The notes beneath the pieces were generated by a model that worked only from the letters and a program-made list of their open reading frames with translations, did not search any database and was not told where the DNA came from. A stretch of DNA of 64,000 bases, taken from Drechmeria coniospora (Eukaryota; Ascomycota; Sordariomycetes; Hypocreales; Ophiocordycipitaceae). The DNA lies in NCBI RefSeq assembly GCF_001625195.1, contig NC_054390.1, positions 5,181,222 through 5,245,221 of the forward strand, given 5' to 3'. Position numbers and translations under genes: made by a program. How positions within the stretch are numbered: position 1 is the first letter of the stretch; every line of letters starts with the position of its first letter. This document shows, piece by piece, positions 1-10,056 of the stretch.

Positions 1-3000
1 CCCGGATGTATTGGCAACTGCCCTACCAAGATAGTAATAACTGTTACAGGCGGTTTCATTACAGAGTCGACATTGGGCCCTACCCCAGGTACCAGCACTA
101 TCGTTCCATCCTCTGGATGCACGGGAGTCTGTCCTACAAGGATTATAGTTACCACTACTGGTGGGTTCGTTACAGAGACTACTTTTGGACCTACCCCTGG
201 GACAAGCACCATCCCGCCATCGCCCGGATGTATTGGCAACTGCCCTACCAAGATAGTAATAACTGTTACAGGCGGTTTCATTACAGAGTCGACGTTGGGC
301 CCTAACCCAGGCACTAGCATTATCCTTCCATCCTCTGGATGTACGGGAGTCTGTCCTACAAGGATTGTCGTTACCACTACTGGTGGGTTCGTTACAGAGA
401 CTACTTTTGGGCCCGCCCCTGGCACAAGCACCATTCCGCCGTCGCCCGGATGTATTGGCAACTGCCCTACCAAGATAGTAATAACTATTACAGGCGGTTT
501 CATTACAGAGTCGACATTGGGCCCTACCCCAGGCACCAGCACTATCGTTCCATCCTCTGGATGCACGGGAGTCTGTCCTACAAGGATTATAGTTACCACT
601 ACTGGTGGGTTCGTTACAGAGACTACTTTTGGACCCGCCCCTGGCACAAGCACAATTCCGCCGCCGCCCGGATGTATTGGCAACTGCCCTACCAAGATAG
701 TAATAACTGTTACAGGCGGTTTCATTACAGAGTCGACATTGGGCCCTACCCCAGGTACCAGCACTATCGTTCCATCCTCGGGATGCACGGGAGTCTGTCC
801 TACAAAGATTGTAGTTACTACTACTGGTAGTTTCGTTACAGAGACTACTTTTGGACCTACCCCTGGGACAAGCACCATTCCGCCATCGCCCGGATGTATT
901 GGCAACTGCCCTACCAAGATAGTAATAACTGTTACAGGCGGTTTCATTACAGAGTCGACATTGGGCCCTACCCCAGGCACTAGCACTATCCTTCCATCCT
1001 CTGGATGTACGGGAGTCTGTCCTACAAGGATTGTAGTTACTACTACTGGTGGGTTCGTTACAGAGACTACTTTTGGGCCCGCCCCTGGCACAAGCACCAT
1101 TCCGCCGTCGCCCGGATGTATTGGCAACTGCCCTACCAAGATAGTAATAACTGTTACAGGCGGTTTCATTACAGAGTCGACATTGGGCCCTACCCCAGGC
1201 ACTAGCACTATCCTTCCATCCTCTGGATGTACGGGAGTCTGTCCTACAAGGATTATAGTTACCACTACTGGTGGGTTCGTTACAGAGACTACTTTTGGAC
1301 CCGCCCCTGGCACAAGTACAATTCCGCCGTCGCCCGGATGTATTGGCAACTGCCCTACCAAGATAGTAATAACTGTTACAGGCGGTTTCATTACAGAGTC
1401 GACATTGGGCCCTACCCCAGGTACCAGCACTATCCTTCCATCCTCGGGATGCACGGGAGTCTGTCCTACAAAGATTGTAGTTACTACTACTGGTGGTTTC
1501 GTTACAGAGACTACTTTTGGACCTACCCCTGGGACAAGCACCATTCCGCCATCGCCCGGATGTATTGGCAACTGCCCTACCAAGATAGTAATAACTGTTA
1601 CTGGCGGTTTTATTACAGAGTCGACATTGGGCCCTACCCCAGGCACGAGCACTATCCTTCCATCCTCTGGATGTACGGGAGTCTGTCCTACAAGGATTGT
1701 AGTTACTACTACTGGTGGGTTCGTTACAGAGACTACTTTTGGGCCCGCCCCTGGTACAAGCACCATTCCGCCGTCGCCCGGATGTATTGGCAACTGCCCT
1801 ACCAAGATAGTAATAACTGTTACAGGCGGTTTCATTACAGAGTCGACATTGGGCCCTACCCCAGGTACCAGCACTATCCTTCCATCCTCTGGATGTACGG
1901 GAGTCTGTCCTACAAGGATTATAGTTACCACTACTGGTGGGTTCGTTACAGAGACTACTTTTGGACCCGCCCCTGGCACAAGCACCATTCCGCCGCCGCC
2001 CGGATGTATTGGCAACTGCCCTACCAAGATAGTAATAACTGTTACAGGCGGTTTCATTACGGAGTCGACATTGGGCCCTACCCCAGGTACCAGCACTATC
2101 CTTCCATCCTCTGGATGCACGGGGGTCTGTCCTACAAAGATTGTAGTTACTACTACTGGTGGGTTCGTTACAGAGACTACTTTTGGACCTACCCCTGGGA
2201 CAAGCACCATTCCGCCATTGCCCGGATGTATTGGCAACTGCCCTACCAAGATAGTAATAACTGTTACAGGCGGTTTCATTACAGAGTCGACATTGGGCCC
2301 TACGCCAGGCACCAGTACTATCCTTCCATCCTCTGGATGTACGGGAGTCTGTCCTACAAGGATTGTAGTTACTACTACTGGTGGGTTCGTTACAGAGACT
2401 ACTTTTGGGCCCGCCCCTGGCACAAGCACCATTCCGCCGTCGCCCGGATGTATTGGCAACTGCCCTACCAAGATAGTAATAACTGTTACAGGCGGTTTCA
2501 TTACAGAGTCGACATTGGGCCCTACCCCAGGCACTAGCACTATCCTTCCATCCTCTGGATGTACGGGAGTCTGTCCTACAAGGATTATAGTTACCACTAC
2601 TGGTGGGTTCGTTACAGAGACTACTTTTGGACCCGCCCCTGGCACAAGTACAATTCCGCCGCCGCCCGGATGTATTGGCAACTGCCCTACCAAGATAGTA
2701 ATAACTGTTACAGGCGGTTTCATTACAGAGTCGACATTGGGCCCTACCCCAGGTACCAGCACTATCCTTCCATCCTCGGGATGCACGGGAGTCTGTCCTA
2801 CAAAGATTGTAGTTACTACTACTGGTGGTTTCGTTACAGAGACTACTTTTGGACCTACCCCTGGGACAAGCACCATTCCGCCATCGCCCGGATGTATTGG
2901 CAACTGCCCTACCAAGATAGTAATAACTGTTACTGGCGGTTTTATTACAGAGTCGACATTGGGCCCTACCCCAGGCACTAGCACTATCCTTCCATCCTCT

Positions 3001-4815
3001 GGATGTACGGGAGTCTGTCCTACAAGGATTGTAGTTACTACTACTGGTGGGTTCGTTACAGAGACTACTTTTGGGCCCGCCCCTGGTACAAGCACCATTC
3101 CGCCGTCGCCCGGATGTATTGGCAACTGCCCTACCAAGATAGTAATAACTGTTACAGGCGGTTTCATTACGGAGTCGACATTGGGCCCTACCCCAGGTAC
3201 CAGCACTATCCTTCCATCCTCTGGATGCACGGGGGTCTGTCCTACAAAGATTATAGTTACTACTACTGGTGGGTTCGTTACAGAGACTACTTTTGGACCT
3301 ACCCCTGGGACAAGCACCATTCCGCCATTGCCCGGATGTATTGGCAACTGCCCTACCAAGATAGTAATAACTGTTACAGGCGGTTTCATTACAGAGTCGA
3401 CATTGGGCCCTACCCCAGGCACTAGCACTATCCTTCCATCCTCTGGATGTACGGGAGTCTGTCCTATAAGGATTGTAGTTACTACTACTGGTGGGTTCGT
3501 TACAGAGACTACTTTTGGGCCCGCCCCTGGCACAAGCACCATTCCGCCATTGCCCGGATGTATTGGCAACTGCCCTACCATAATAGTAATAACTGTTACA
3601 GGCGGTTTCATTACAGAGTCGACATTAGGCCCTACGCCAGGCACTAGCACTATCCTTCCATCCTCTGGATGCACGGGAGTCTGTCCTACAAGGATTATAG
3701 TTACCACTACTGGTGGGTTCGTTACAGAAACTACTTTTGGACCTACCCCTGGCACAAGTACCATTCCGCCATCGCCCGGATGTATTGGCAACTGCCCTAC
3801 CAAGATAGTAATAACTGTTACAGGCGGTTTCATTACAGAGTCGACATTGGGCCCTACGCTAGGCACTAGCACTATCCTTCCATCCTCTGGATGCACGGGA
3901 GTCTGTCCTACAAGGATTGTAGTTACCACTACTGGTAGGTTCGTTACAGAAACTACTTTTGGGCCTAACCCTGGCACAAGTACCATTCCGCCGTCGCCCG
4001 GATGTATTGGCAACTGCCCTACCATAATAGTAATAACTGTTACAGGCGGTTTCATTACAGAGTCGACATTGGGCCCAACGCTAGGCACTAACACTATCCT
4101 TCCATCCTCTGGATGCACGGGAGTCTGTCCTACAAGGATTATAGTTACCACTACTGGTTTGTTCGTTACAGAGACTACTTTTGGGCCCGCCCCTGGCACA
4201 AGTACCATTCCGCCGTCGCCCGGATGTATTGGCAACTGCCCTACCAAGATAGTAATAACTGTTACTGGCGGTTTTATTACAGAGTCGACATTGGGCCCAA
4301 CCCCAGGCACTAGCACTATCCTTCCATCCTCTGGATGTACGGGAGTCTGTCCTATAAGGATTGTAGTTACCACTACTGGTGGGTTCGTTACAGAAACTAC
4401 TCTTGGACCCGCCCCTGGCACAAGCACCATTCCGCCGTCGCCCGGATGTATTGGCAACTGCCCTACCAAGATAGTTATAACTGTTACAGGCGGTTTCATT
4501 ACAGAGTCGACATTGGGCCCTACTCCAGGCACCAGCACTATTCTTCCATCTTCTGGATGTACGGGAGTCTGTCCTACAAGGATTGTAGTTACCACTACTG
4601 GTGGGTTCGTTACAGAAACTACTCTTGGACCCGCCCCTGGCACAAGCACCATTCCGCCGTCGCCCGGATGTATTGGCAACTGCCCTACTACAATAGTCGT
4701 TACTGTTACTGGCGGATTTATTACTGAGTCGACATTGGGTCCTACGCCAGGCACTAGCACTATCCCTCCATCCTCCGGGTGCATAGGAGTCTGTCCTACC
4801 AAGATTATAGTAACT
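1..4815 (+). repeat. 222-bp coding tandem array (about 21.5 units)
   Basis: The phrase encoding PGCIGNC recurs every 222 bp (positions 1, 223, 445 and so on). Each unit contains two related 111-bp halves, so the basic unit is 37 residues. A higher-order period of three units (666 bp) is visible from unit-specific variants: KIVV with GPTPG, then RIVV with GPAPG, then RIIV with GPAPG, repeated four or more times between about 800 and 3000. The units towards the 3' edge (after about 3430) carry private changes (IRIVV, GRFV, GLFV, TTLGP). This is the pattern expected when unequal exchange homogenises the centre of an array. Confidence 0.95.
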
Positions 4816-7176
4816 ACAAAAAGTATTGTTTTTGATACTTCAACTAGCTACGTAACAACGTCAGAGCCATGGACTGGTACATTTATTACAACTTATACTA
4901 TTTCTCCAACCAGCACGATCCCCGGTACTATTGTCATTCAGACTCCAATAGGCTATGTAACGACGTCACAGCCATGGACCGGAACTATAACTAGTATCAC
5001 GACTGTGCCACCGAGTAGTACACGTCCTGGAAGCATTATAATTCTAACTCCCGAAAGTTATATATTCACAACGCAGCCGTGGACTGGTCTTGTAACTACT
5101 ACTACTACTATTCCTCCTAGTGATACTCTGCCCGGTACTATTATCGTTCAGACTCCTCAAAGTTATATAGTAACAACGCAGACGTGGACTGGTCTTGGAA
5201 CCACTACTACTACTGTTCCGCCTAGTGGTTCTCTTCCTGGCACTATTATTGTTCAGACACCTGAAAGCTACGTTGTAACAACGCAGCCGTGGACTGGTCT
5301 TGGAACTAGTACTACTACCGTTCCACCTAGTGGTACCTTTCCTGGTACTATTATTATTCAGACCCCTCAGAGCTATATAGTGACAACGCAGCCGTGGACT
5401 GGTCTTGGAACTACTACTACTACTCTTCTGCCTAGTGGTACTCTTCCTGGTACTATTATTATTCAGACCCCCCAGAGCTACGTATTAACAACGCAGCCGT
5501 GGACTGGTCTTGGAACTACTACTACTACCGTTCCACCTAGTAGTACTCTTCCTGGTACTATTATTGTTCAGACTCCTCAAAGCTACATTGTAACAACGCA
5601 GCCGTGGACTGGTCTTGTATCTACTACTACTACCGTTCCGCCTAGTGGTACTCTTCGCGGTACTATTATTATTCAGACTCCTTATAGCTACGTTGTAACA
5701 ACGCAGCCGTGGACTGGTCTTGGAACTACTACTACTACCGTTCCACCTAGTGGTACCTTTCCTGGTACTATTATTATTCAGACTCCTCAAAGCTACGTTG
5801 TAACAACGCTGCCGTGGACTGGTCTTGGAACTACTACTACTACCGTTCCACCTAGTAGTACTCTTCCTGGTACTATTATTATTCAGACCCCTCAGAGCTA
5901 CGTTGTATCAACGCAGCCGTGGACTGGTCTTGGAACTACTACTACCACCGTTCCGCCTAGTGGTACTCTTCCCGGAACTATTATTGTTCAGACTCCTCAA
6001 ACCTACATTGTAACAATGCAGCCGTGGACTGGTCTTGGAACTAGTACTACTACCATTCTGCCTAGTGGTACTGTTCCTGGTACTATTATTATTCAGACTC
6101 CTCAAAGCTTCGTGGTAACTACACAGTTATGGACTGGTCTTGGAATCACTACTACTACTGTTTCTCCTAGTGGTACTGTCTCTGGAACTATTATTGTCCA
6201 GACACCGTCATCATGTGTTATTGGGTATACCTCTACTAGCAAATTATCTGCCTCTGGTGCGGCGGGCGGTGTGGCGACTTGGACCGTTCCTCCATGCATG
6301 TCTACTATGGCGTTTGAAGTTTCTGGTGGATGCGGCAGCTGTGCTATATTACGAGTCTCTTTGGGATCTTATATTGTAGGCACGATGGACGTTATTCCGG
6401 GGCAGGAGATTGTTGTTGTTGCTGGAGGTACTGCAAATGCTACTATGCGCGGAACAAGTCAGTATGGTAATGGAGGATTCTGCAACCTTCCGGAGGGATA
6501 TTCAAATATTACTGGAGGAGGTGGTGCATCCGCTTTTTTTGTCGATGGTGCATTACAAATAGTCGCAGGAGCAGGTGGTGGTTGCAGCTCTGGATTTTCA
6601 CGCAGTGCGGCTCCATTTCATGATGGAGTAACCGGAGATAGCCCTTATAACAACATGACCAACCTGCCTTCACCTCCTACGTGCCCACAGTGCTCTACCC
6701 ATGAAGGCCGAACGTCGCTATCTGCCTTCTACTACACGGGTGTAAAGTTTGTATTTGTCCAAGGAGGGTACCCAGGGTTTAATGGCATCCCAGGCGCCAG
6801 AGGTGAAACTCCAATTATTACTGGTGATTTTGATGTTCATTGCGTTGGTGTTAATGGCAACCCTGGAGATGGGAATAACGGTGGAAATTCAGTAGTCATA
6901 CCCAGTCAGCCTGTTCCTCGTGGTTCCCCACCGTACACCTCAACACCTACATTGTGTTCAGGAGCTGGAGGTGGAGGGTATAGGGGTGGAGGCAGTGGAG
7001 GTGCGGTCTCATGTGTGTATAATGGCACTGCTTATCCAATGCAGTACAATACTATTATGGTTTTTACAGGTGGAGGTGGTGGAGGGGGAAACTTTGTGTC
7101 CAGTATGGTGACTAGCGCAACAACAGGTTGGGTCCCCATCGTACGCCCTGGAAGTATTGTAATGAAGTTTTACTAG
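1..7176 (+). CDS. Giant repetitive cell-surface adhesin, 5' partial, with glycine-rich C-terminal domain
   Basis: Frame 1 is open from the first base to a TAG at 7174-7176 (about 2391 codons), so the true start lies left of the window. Three regions are visible. Codons 1 to about 1605 are a tandem array of 74-residue units made of two half-repeats, CxGxCPT(K/R)I... followed by TTTGGFVTETTFGP or TVTGGFITESTLGP. Codons about 1613-2068 hold thirteen 35-residue repeats with the core TTQPWTGLGTTTT and the tail PGTIIVQTP, which resemble the yeast Flo1 flocculin repeat. The last 320 or so residues are rich in Gly and Cys (GGGGASAFFVDG, AGAGGGCSSG) and resemble the glycine-rich domain of ALK/LTK-type proteins. 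The protein ends SIVMKFY without the hydrophobic tail of a GPI signal, so wall attachment must use another route. Ser/Thr/Pro richness suggests heavy O-glycosylation. The role is inferred to be adhesion; the signal peptide cannot be seen. Confidence 0.85.
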   Translation, partial: PGCIGNCPTKIVITVTGGFITESTLGPTPGTSTIVPSSGCTGVCPTRIIVTTTGGFVTETTFGPTPGTSTIPPSPGCIGNCPTKIVITVTGGFITESTLGPNPGTSIILPSSGCTGVCPTRIVVTTTGGFVTETTFGPAPGTSTIPPSPGCIGNCPTKIVITITGGFITESTLGPTPGTSTIVPSSGCTGVCPTRIIVTTTGGFVTETTFGPAPGTSTIPPPPGCIGNCPTKIVITVTGGFITESTLGPTPGTSTIVPSSGCTGVCPTKIVVTTTGSFVTETTFGPTPGTSTIPPSPGCIGNCPTKIVITVTGGFITESTLGPTPGTSTILPSSGCTGVCPTRIVVTTTGGFVTETTFGPAPGTSTIPPSPGCIGNCPTKIVITVTGGFITESTLGPTPGTSTILPSSGCTGVCPTRIIVTTTGGFVTETTFGPAPGTSTIPPSPGCIGNCPTKIVITVTGGFITESTLGPTPGTSTILPSSGCTGVCPTKIVVTTTGGFVTETTFGPTPGTSTIPPSPGCIGNCPTKIVITVTGGFITESTLGPTPGTSTILPSSGCTGVCPTRIVVTTTGGFVTETTFGPAPGTSTIPPSPGCIGNCPTKIVITVTGGFITESTLGPTPGTSTILPSSGCTGVCPTRIIVTTTGGFVTETTFGPAPGTSTIPPPPGCIGNCPTKIVITVTGGFITESTLGPTPGTSTILPSSGCTGVCPTKIVVTTTGGFVTETTFGPTPGTSTIPPLPGCIGNCPTKIVITVTGGFITESTLGPTPGTSTILPSSGCTGVCPTRIVVTTTGGFVTETTFGPAPGTSTIPPSPGCIGNCPTKIVITVTGGFITESTLGPTPGTSTILPSSGCTGVCPTRIIVTTTGGFVTETTFGPAPGTSTIPPPPGCIGNCPTKIVITVTGGFITESTLGPTPGTSTILPSSGCTGVCPTKIVVTTTGGFVTETTFGPTPGTSTIPPSPGCIGNCPTKIVITVTGGFITESTLGPTPGTSTILPSSGCTGVCPTRIVVTTTGGFVTETTFGPAPGTSTIPPSPGCIGNCPTKIVITVTGGFITESTLGPTPGTSTILPSSGCTGVCPTKIIVTTTGGFVTETTFGPTPGTSTIPPLPGCIGNCPTKIVITVTGGFITESTLGPTPGTSTILPSSGCTGVCPIRIVVTTTGGFVTETTFGPAPGTSTIPPLPGCIGNCPTIIVITVTGGFITESTLGPTPGTSTILPSSGCTGVCPTRIIVTTTGGFVTETTFGPTPGTSTIPPSPGCIGNCPTKIVITVTGGFITESTLGPTLGTSTILPSSGCTGVCPTRIVVTTTGRFVTETTFGPNPGTSTIPPSPGCIGNCPTIIVITVTGGFITESTLGPTLGTNTILPSSGCTGVCPTRIIVTTTGLFVTETTFGPAPGTSTIPPSPGCIGNCPTKIVITVTGGFITESTLGPTPGTSTILPSSGCTGVCPIRIVVTTTGGFVTETTLGPAPGTSTIPPSPGCIGNCPTKIVITVTGGFITESTLGPTPGTSTILPSSGCTGVCPTRIVVTTTGGFVTETTLGPAPGTSTIPPSPGCIGNCPTTIVVTVTGGFITESTLGPTPGTSTIPPSSGCIGVCPTKIIVTTKSIVFDTSTSYVTTSEPWTGTFITTYTISPTSTIPGTIVIQTPIGYVTTSQPWTGTITSITTVPPSSTRPGSIIILTPESYIFTTQPWTGLVTTTTTIPPSDTLPGTIIVQTPQSYIVTTQTWTGLGTTTTTVPPSGSLPGTIIVQTPESYVVTTQPWTGLGTSTTTVPPSGTFPGTIIIQTPQSYIVTTQPWTGLGTTTTTLLPSGTLPGTIIIQTPQSYVLTTQPWTGLGTTTTTVPPSSTLPGTIIVQTPQSYIVTTQPWTGLVSTTTTVPPSGTLRGTIIIQTPYSYVVTTQPWTGLGTTTTTVPPSGTFPGTIIIQTPQSYVVTTLPWTGLGTTTTTVPPSSTLPGTIIIQTPQSYVVSTQPWTGLGTTTTTVPPSGTLPGTIIVQTPQTYIVTMQPWTGLGTSTTTILPSGTVPGTIIIQTPQSFVVTTQLWTGLGITTTTVSPSGTVSGTIIVQTPSSCVIGYTSTSKLSASGAAGGVATWTVPPCMSTMAFEVSGGCGSCAILRVSLGSYIVGTMDVIPGQEIVVVAGGTANATMRGTSQYGNGGFCNLPEGYSNITGGGGASAFFVDGALQIVAGAGGGCSSGFSRSAAPFHDGVTGDSPYNNMTNLPSPPTCPQCSTHEGRTSLSAFYYTGVKFVFVQGGYPGFNGIPGARGETPIITGDFDVHCVGVNGNPGDGNNGGNSVVIPSQPVPRGSPPYTSTPTLCSGAGGGGYRGGGSGGAVSCVYNGTAYPMQYNTIMVFTGGGGGGGNFVSSMVTSATTGWVPIVRPGSIVMKFY
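4840..6205 (+). repeat. Thirteen 105-bp flocculin-like coding repeats
   Basis: The triplet coding WTG recurs with a 105-bp spacing from about 5078 onward (two slightly shorter units precede it). The conserved core is QPWTGLGTTTTTVPPS and the unit ends in PGTIIVQTPQ. The first two units (SEPWTGTF, SQPWTGTI) are the most divergent. The unit length is typical of fungal Flo/ALS-class repeats. Confidence 0.9.
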
Positions 7177-8256
7177 TTGCTGAGTATTTAGGCTTACTTG
7201 TTATGAATGTTTTAACTAACTCAATGAGGAGTAATTTTTATTCGACTATGTAATACAACGTATGTAATACTACCTGTGGAAGAGTGGAACGAGTAAATTC
7301 CTGCTGTACTTTCTTTTTTGATATAGAAGAACTTGTACTTCACGGGCAGAGAGCAGTCTACCGAGTTACGCTTGAAAAGCGGACGGGCGCCCCACTGACT
7401 TCGCGAATCGTTTCGACATCTCATAACAATTTCACGACGGGCGAGGCAATCGTGTTCATGAATAAGGTAATTCCGCTACCGGACGCAACCCTCTCGTTCG
7501 ATTGCAATGTCGTTAAAAGCTATGGTATGGTAATGCTTAAGGATGTTGAGCTAAAGAGTCCACGAGAGGTAGTGAATATTACTAAGGGGGTAAAGGGGGT
7601 ATGAAAGAGCTTGTGTTGTCCGTGGCACAGCATCGACCTCAGGGAAACGAGACGTTTATACACGCAGGTTGCCATTTAATGCCTTCGCAAATTTACAACA
7701 AAGAGCATTCCTGTCTGACGAATCTTCATGTTCTCTACACATTCGGCCAACAAAAAGGCGGACTGAATAAAGCTCGCCAATGCTAATAGTAGCGGTAATG
7801 ATGATAAGCTGATTCCAGCCGCAATATATAATCGTATTGAACATAGAAGTTACGGCAAAATATTTTATGACTTTAAATAAGCCAATCTTTCTTTGAAATA
7901 CCCATTCAATATGTTGTTACGAGGTGACTTATGGAACAGGCGTATATAATTTTATGTTCGCATCGCAATAATACGTTCATAACGCAGGTTATGCGCATAT
8001 TTTCTTTGTAGCGGCCGGTAGAAGTAAATATCGACGGCGGCGAGATAGCAATGTAATGTGCGAGATGACTATCGCCGGCTTGGAAAACCCCCAGAGTAAG
8101 CTCGCGTTCTGTTCGGCGCACATTCTACGCACGTTCCAGATGGCCCGTGCACATATTCATTTGCCCCTCGACCCTCATTCGATATGTGTGTATAGATAGC
8201 GATGAAGGTTCTGAGTAGTAGTTCCTTCTAGTATTGCTGTAACTATAGTCATATGA
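7177..8256. other. Intergenic, no recognisable gene
   Basis: This stretch lies downstream of the adhesin stop. The longest open frame (7284-7604, plus, 106 codons) encodes a peptide ending REVVNITKGVKGV that I do not recognise, and nothing flanking it supports expression. No RNA gene was seen. Confidence 0.4.
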
Positions 8257-8441
8257 TGTTAGTTCGGTTCTGAGGGAAACTGGCAACAAGAGATCTCTTT
8301 CAATGATTCAATTTGGTACGAAGGGGGTAAAAGGAGGATGGCGCTGTCGTACCTTACTTATACCCTAGTGGGCGTAGAGCTCCGATACTGTATGAGTTAC
8401 GGCTTGTATACATTAGCCTTCCTCTGGTCAGTATATCCACA
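8257..8441 (-). repeat. Copia 3' LTR (185 bp)
   Basis: It begins TGTTAGTTCGGTTCTG and ends TATCCACA on the plus strand, so it has TG...CA ends. It shares the blocks GTTCGGTTCTG, AACAAGAGATCTCTT and TTGGTACGA with the LTRs at 9014-9201 and 55970-56149. It sits about 130 bp beyond the end of Copia pol with a purine-rich tract between them, which fits a 3' LTR in minus orientation. Confidence 0.75.
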
Positions 8442-9013
8442 CTAGTACTACCCCTACATAATACCCCCTTGCGCTGGTTCATATTTCCACACACACAGGC
8501 AGCTCTTTAAAAATGCTGGAAAACTCCTACTTGCTCTGTACCCTCCTATCGACCCATCCTTTAATACGTATATCGATCTGCTTGGTAGATACAAGCCGTT
8601 CTAGTACTCCATTTAGCTGTATCTTTGTTATTGCATTGACTGGATTATCGTTACTATTGATCTAACGGATCTCTGATATTTCTCGCCGCTCGTAGCTCTG
8701 TCGAATTGCTATAATGTCGATCATTATCCGTTTCTCGGGTATTGATCCACGCTTAACGAGACACTTGTATAGAGAATGCGAGTCAGTACACATAACAAGT
8801 GGGATAGGGGGCATCTGTAGCAGGCTAGCTATTGTATTGGCTGTCTGGGTAAGGACGTAACCTATGTCCAGACCGGACACAGTACTGTATATCTTCGAAG
8901 CAAGTCACTTCTGGTAACTCGTTTACACTTGGTCGATAACTGGTGTTTAATATTGCCTTGGATCTTGAACTGCTCGTCCGTGTGTTCCAGTTCATCGGCA
9001 AGTACAATTATAT

Positions 9014-9201
9014 TGTTGGTTCGGTTCTGGGGGAAACTGGTAACAAGAGATCTCTTTCAATGAATCAAATTGGTACGACGGGATGAAAAATGAGGTGGCA
9101 GTAACGCGACCTATTTATCCCTTCTGTAATCGCACCTTGTGCGATTACGCTAGCCTACATACCAACCTACCAATCTCTCTTGGTCAATATATATACACAC
9201 A
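9014..9201 (-). repeat. Nested solo Copia LTR (188 bp) with TATAT target duplication
   Basis: It begins TGTTGGTTCGGTTCTG and ends ACACACA (plus strand). It is flanked by the 5-bp duplication TATAT at 9009-9013 and 9202-9206. Removing the LTR and one TATAT joins the two halves of the surrounding Copia pol in frame (SYID then YIIVLADE). The LTR therefore landed inside an already resident Copia copy and then recombined to a solo LTR. It carries a perfect hairpin, GTAATCGCAC / GTGCGATTAC. Orientation is given relative to the pol-bearing element. Confidence 0.85.
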
Positions 9202-9810
9202 TATATAGTCAATATAGGAGGTTAGGTCGTTGTTGTTAGCAAATAACCCATCTGCAAAGATAAACATCTTCAAATCCGTTTTACGTAGTAGGTGAAAACA
9301 TAGTCCACGGTCCTTGTAGTCCTGTTGCTATTGTCGATCGTGTACATTAATATCTTTGTCGTTAGGTGACTGTACTTGCGCTGCTACGGAATAATCTACT
9401 GCTGCTTTAGGTTGGCAAATTGAAGCCAGGTATGCGCTTCATGCCCGTTGTTGGATATATTGCTGGTCTTGATCAGTGTCGTTTATATTGACTGGTTGAA
9501 GATTATCTGCTTGACCTTTCTGATAGGTATCAATAATGCTATCAGTAAAAAAAAACCTGATTTGCAGTCCATTGAAATCCTCAACAGATCTATTAATCAG
9601 TATTATTTTTGGCTTTGCAGTTATATTGTGCTGCCGTAGACATTGATCCTCTATTGCTATAAATGCATCGTTACCCAATTGCAGGGTATTATCATTCTGC
9701 ATTCCTACGATGCCAATAGATTTACTATCAGGACATCATACCATCGAACACGGGTCGTAGCTGCTTGGTTCCATTATCAGCTTATGCCGGTAGTAGTTCT
9801 GATACGTAAG

Positions 9811-10056
9811 GAACCAATGCGCGACGCGAGAAGCGTCCTGAGCAAGGTGCAGATAATGCGCGGCGACAAGATACGGACGTACAACTACAATTAGGACCGC
9901 TATACCGACTACCGTACCGGCCTCAACGTCTACAACCTGCCCGACGTACTCGACGGCGGCGAGACGCTGGACCGCGTTATAGACGCCACCAGGGAGTGGA
10001 TGGTCGGCCGAGACCTAGAGGCTATTGTCGCCGAGGAGGAGGCGAGGCAGAAGTAA
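9811..10056 (+). pseudogene. C-terminal fragment of mitochondrial peptide chain release factor 1
   Basis: The plus-strand translation reads RGDKIRTYNYN, then TAG at 9892-9894, then DRYTD and RTGLNVYNLPDVLDGG and ends EEARQK. This corresponds to the C-terminus of class-I release factors (SDKIRTYNFPQNRVTDHR followed by the L-D/E-V-L-D-G segment). Only the last 80 or so residues are present; the GGQ domain is absent. The internal TAG replaces the expected CAG, a C-to-T change. The fragment is GC-rich (clearly above 55%) inside AT-rich surroundings, so it looks like a transferred scrap of a nuclear MRF1-type gene and not a decayed resident. Confidence 0.75.

Larger units (their letters stand above)
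8257..9805 (-). mobile_element. 5'-truncated Ty1/Copia retrotransposon remnant
   Basis: On the minus strand the translation contains late Copia pol sequence. From about 9805 come reverse-transcriptase-end motifs (EPSSYDPCSMV, GIVGMQNDNTLQLGNDAF). Next is the RNase H start (FIFADGLFANNNDLT near 9280) and VLADELEHTDEQFK (about 9000-8960). The RNase H end follows (VMCTDSHSLYKCLVK, RQSYERREISEIR, about 8790-8640). Pol ends near 8575. A purine-rich tract (minus strand) and an LTR at 8441-8257 follow, as expected for a 3' end. Several stops and frameshifts interrupt the frame. Everything upstream of the reverse-transcriptase end is missing, and the break abuts an unrelated gene scrap at 9811. A solo LTR is nested at 9014-9201. 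Confidence 0.85.

Noticed and set aside
6..4727. Long open frames in frame 3 of the 222-bp array
   Set aside because: They are a by-product of a stop-free repeat whose length is a multiple of three; frame 1 is continuous into the repeats and the C-terminal domain and explains the sequence.
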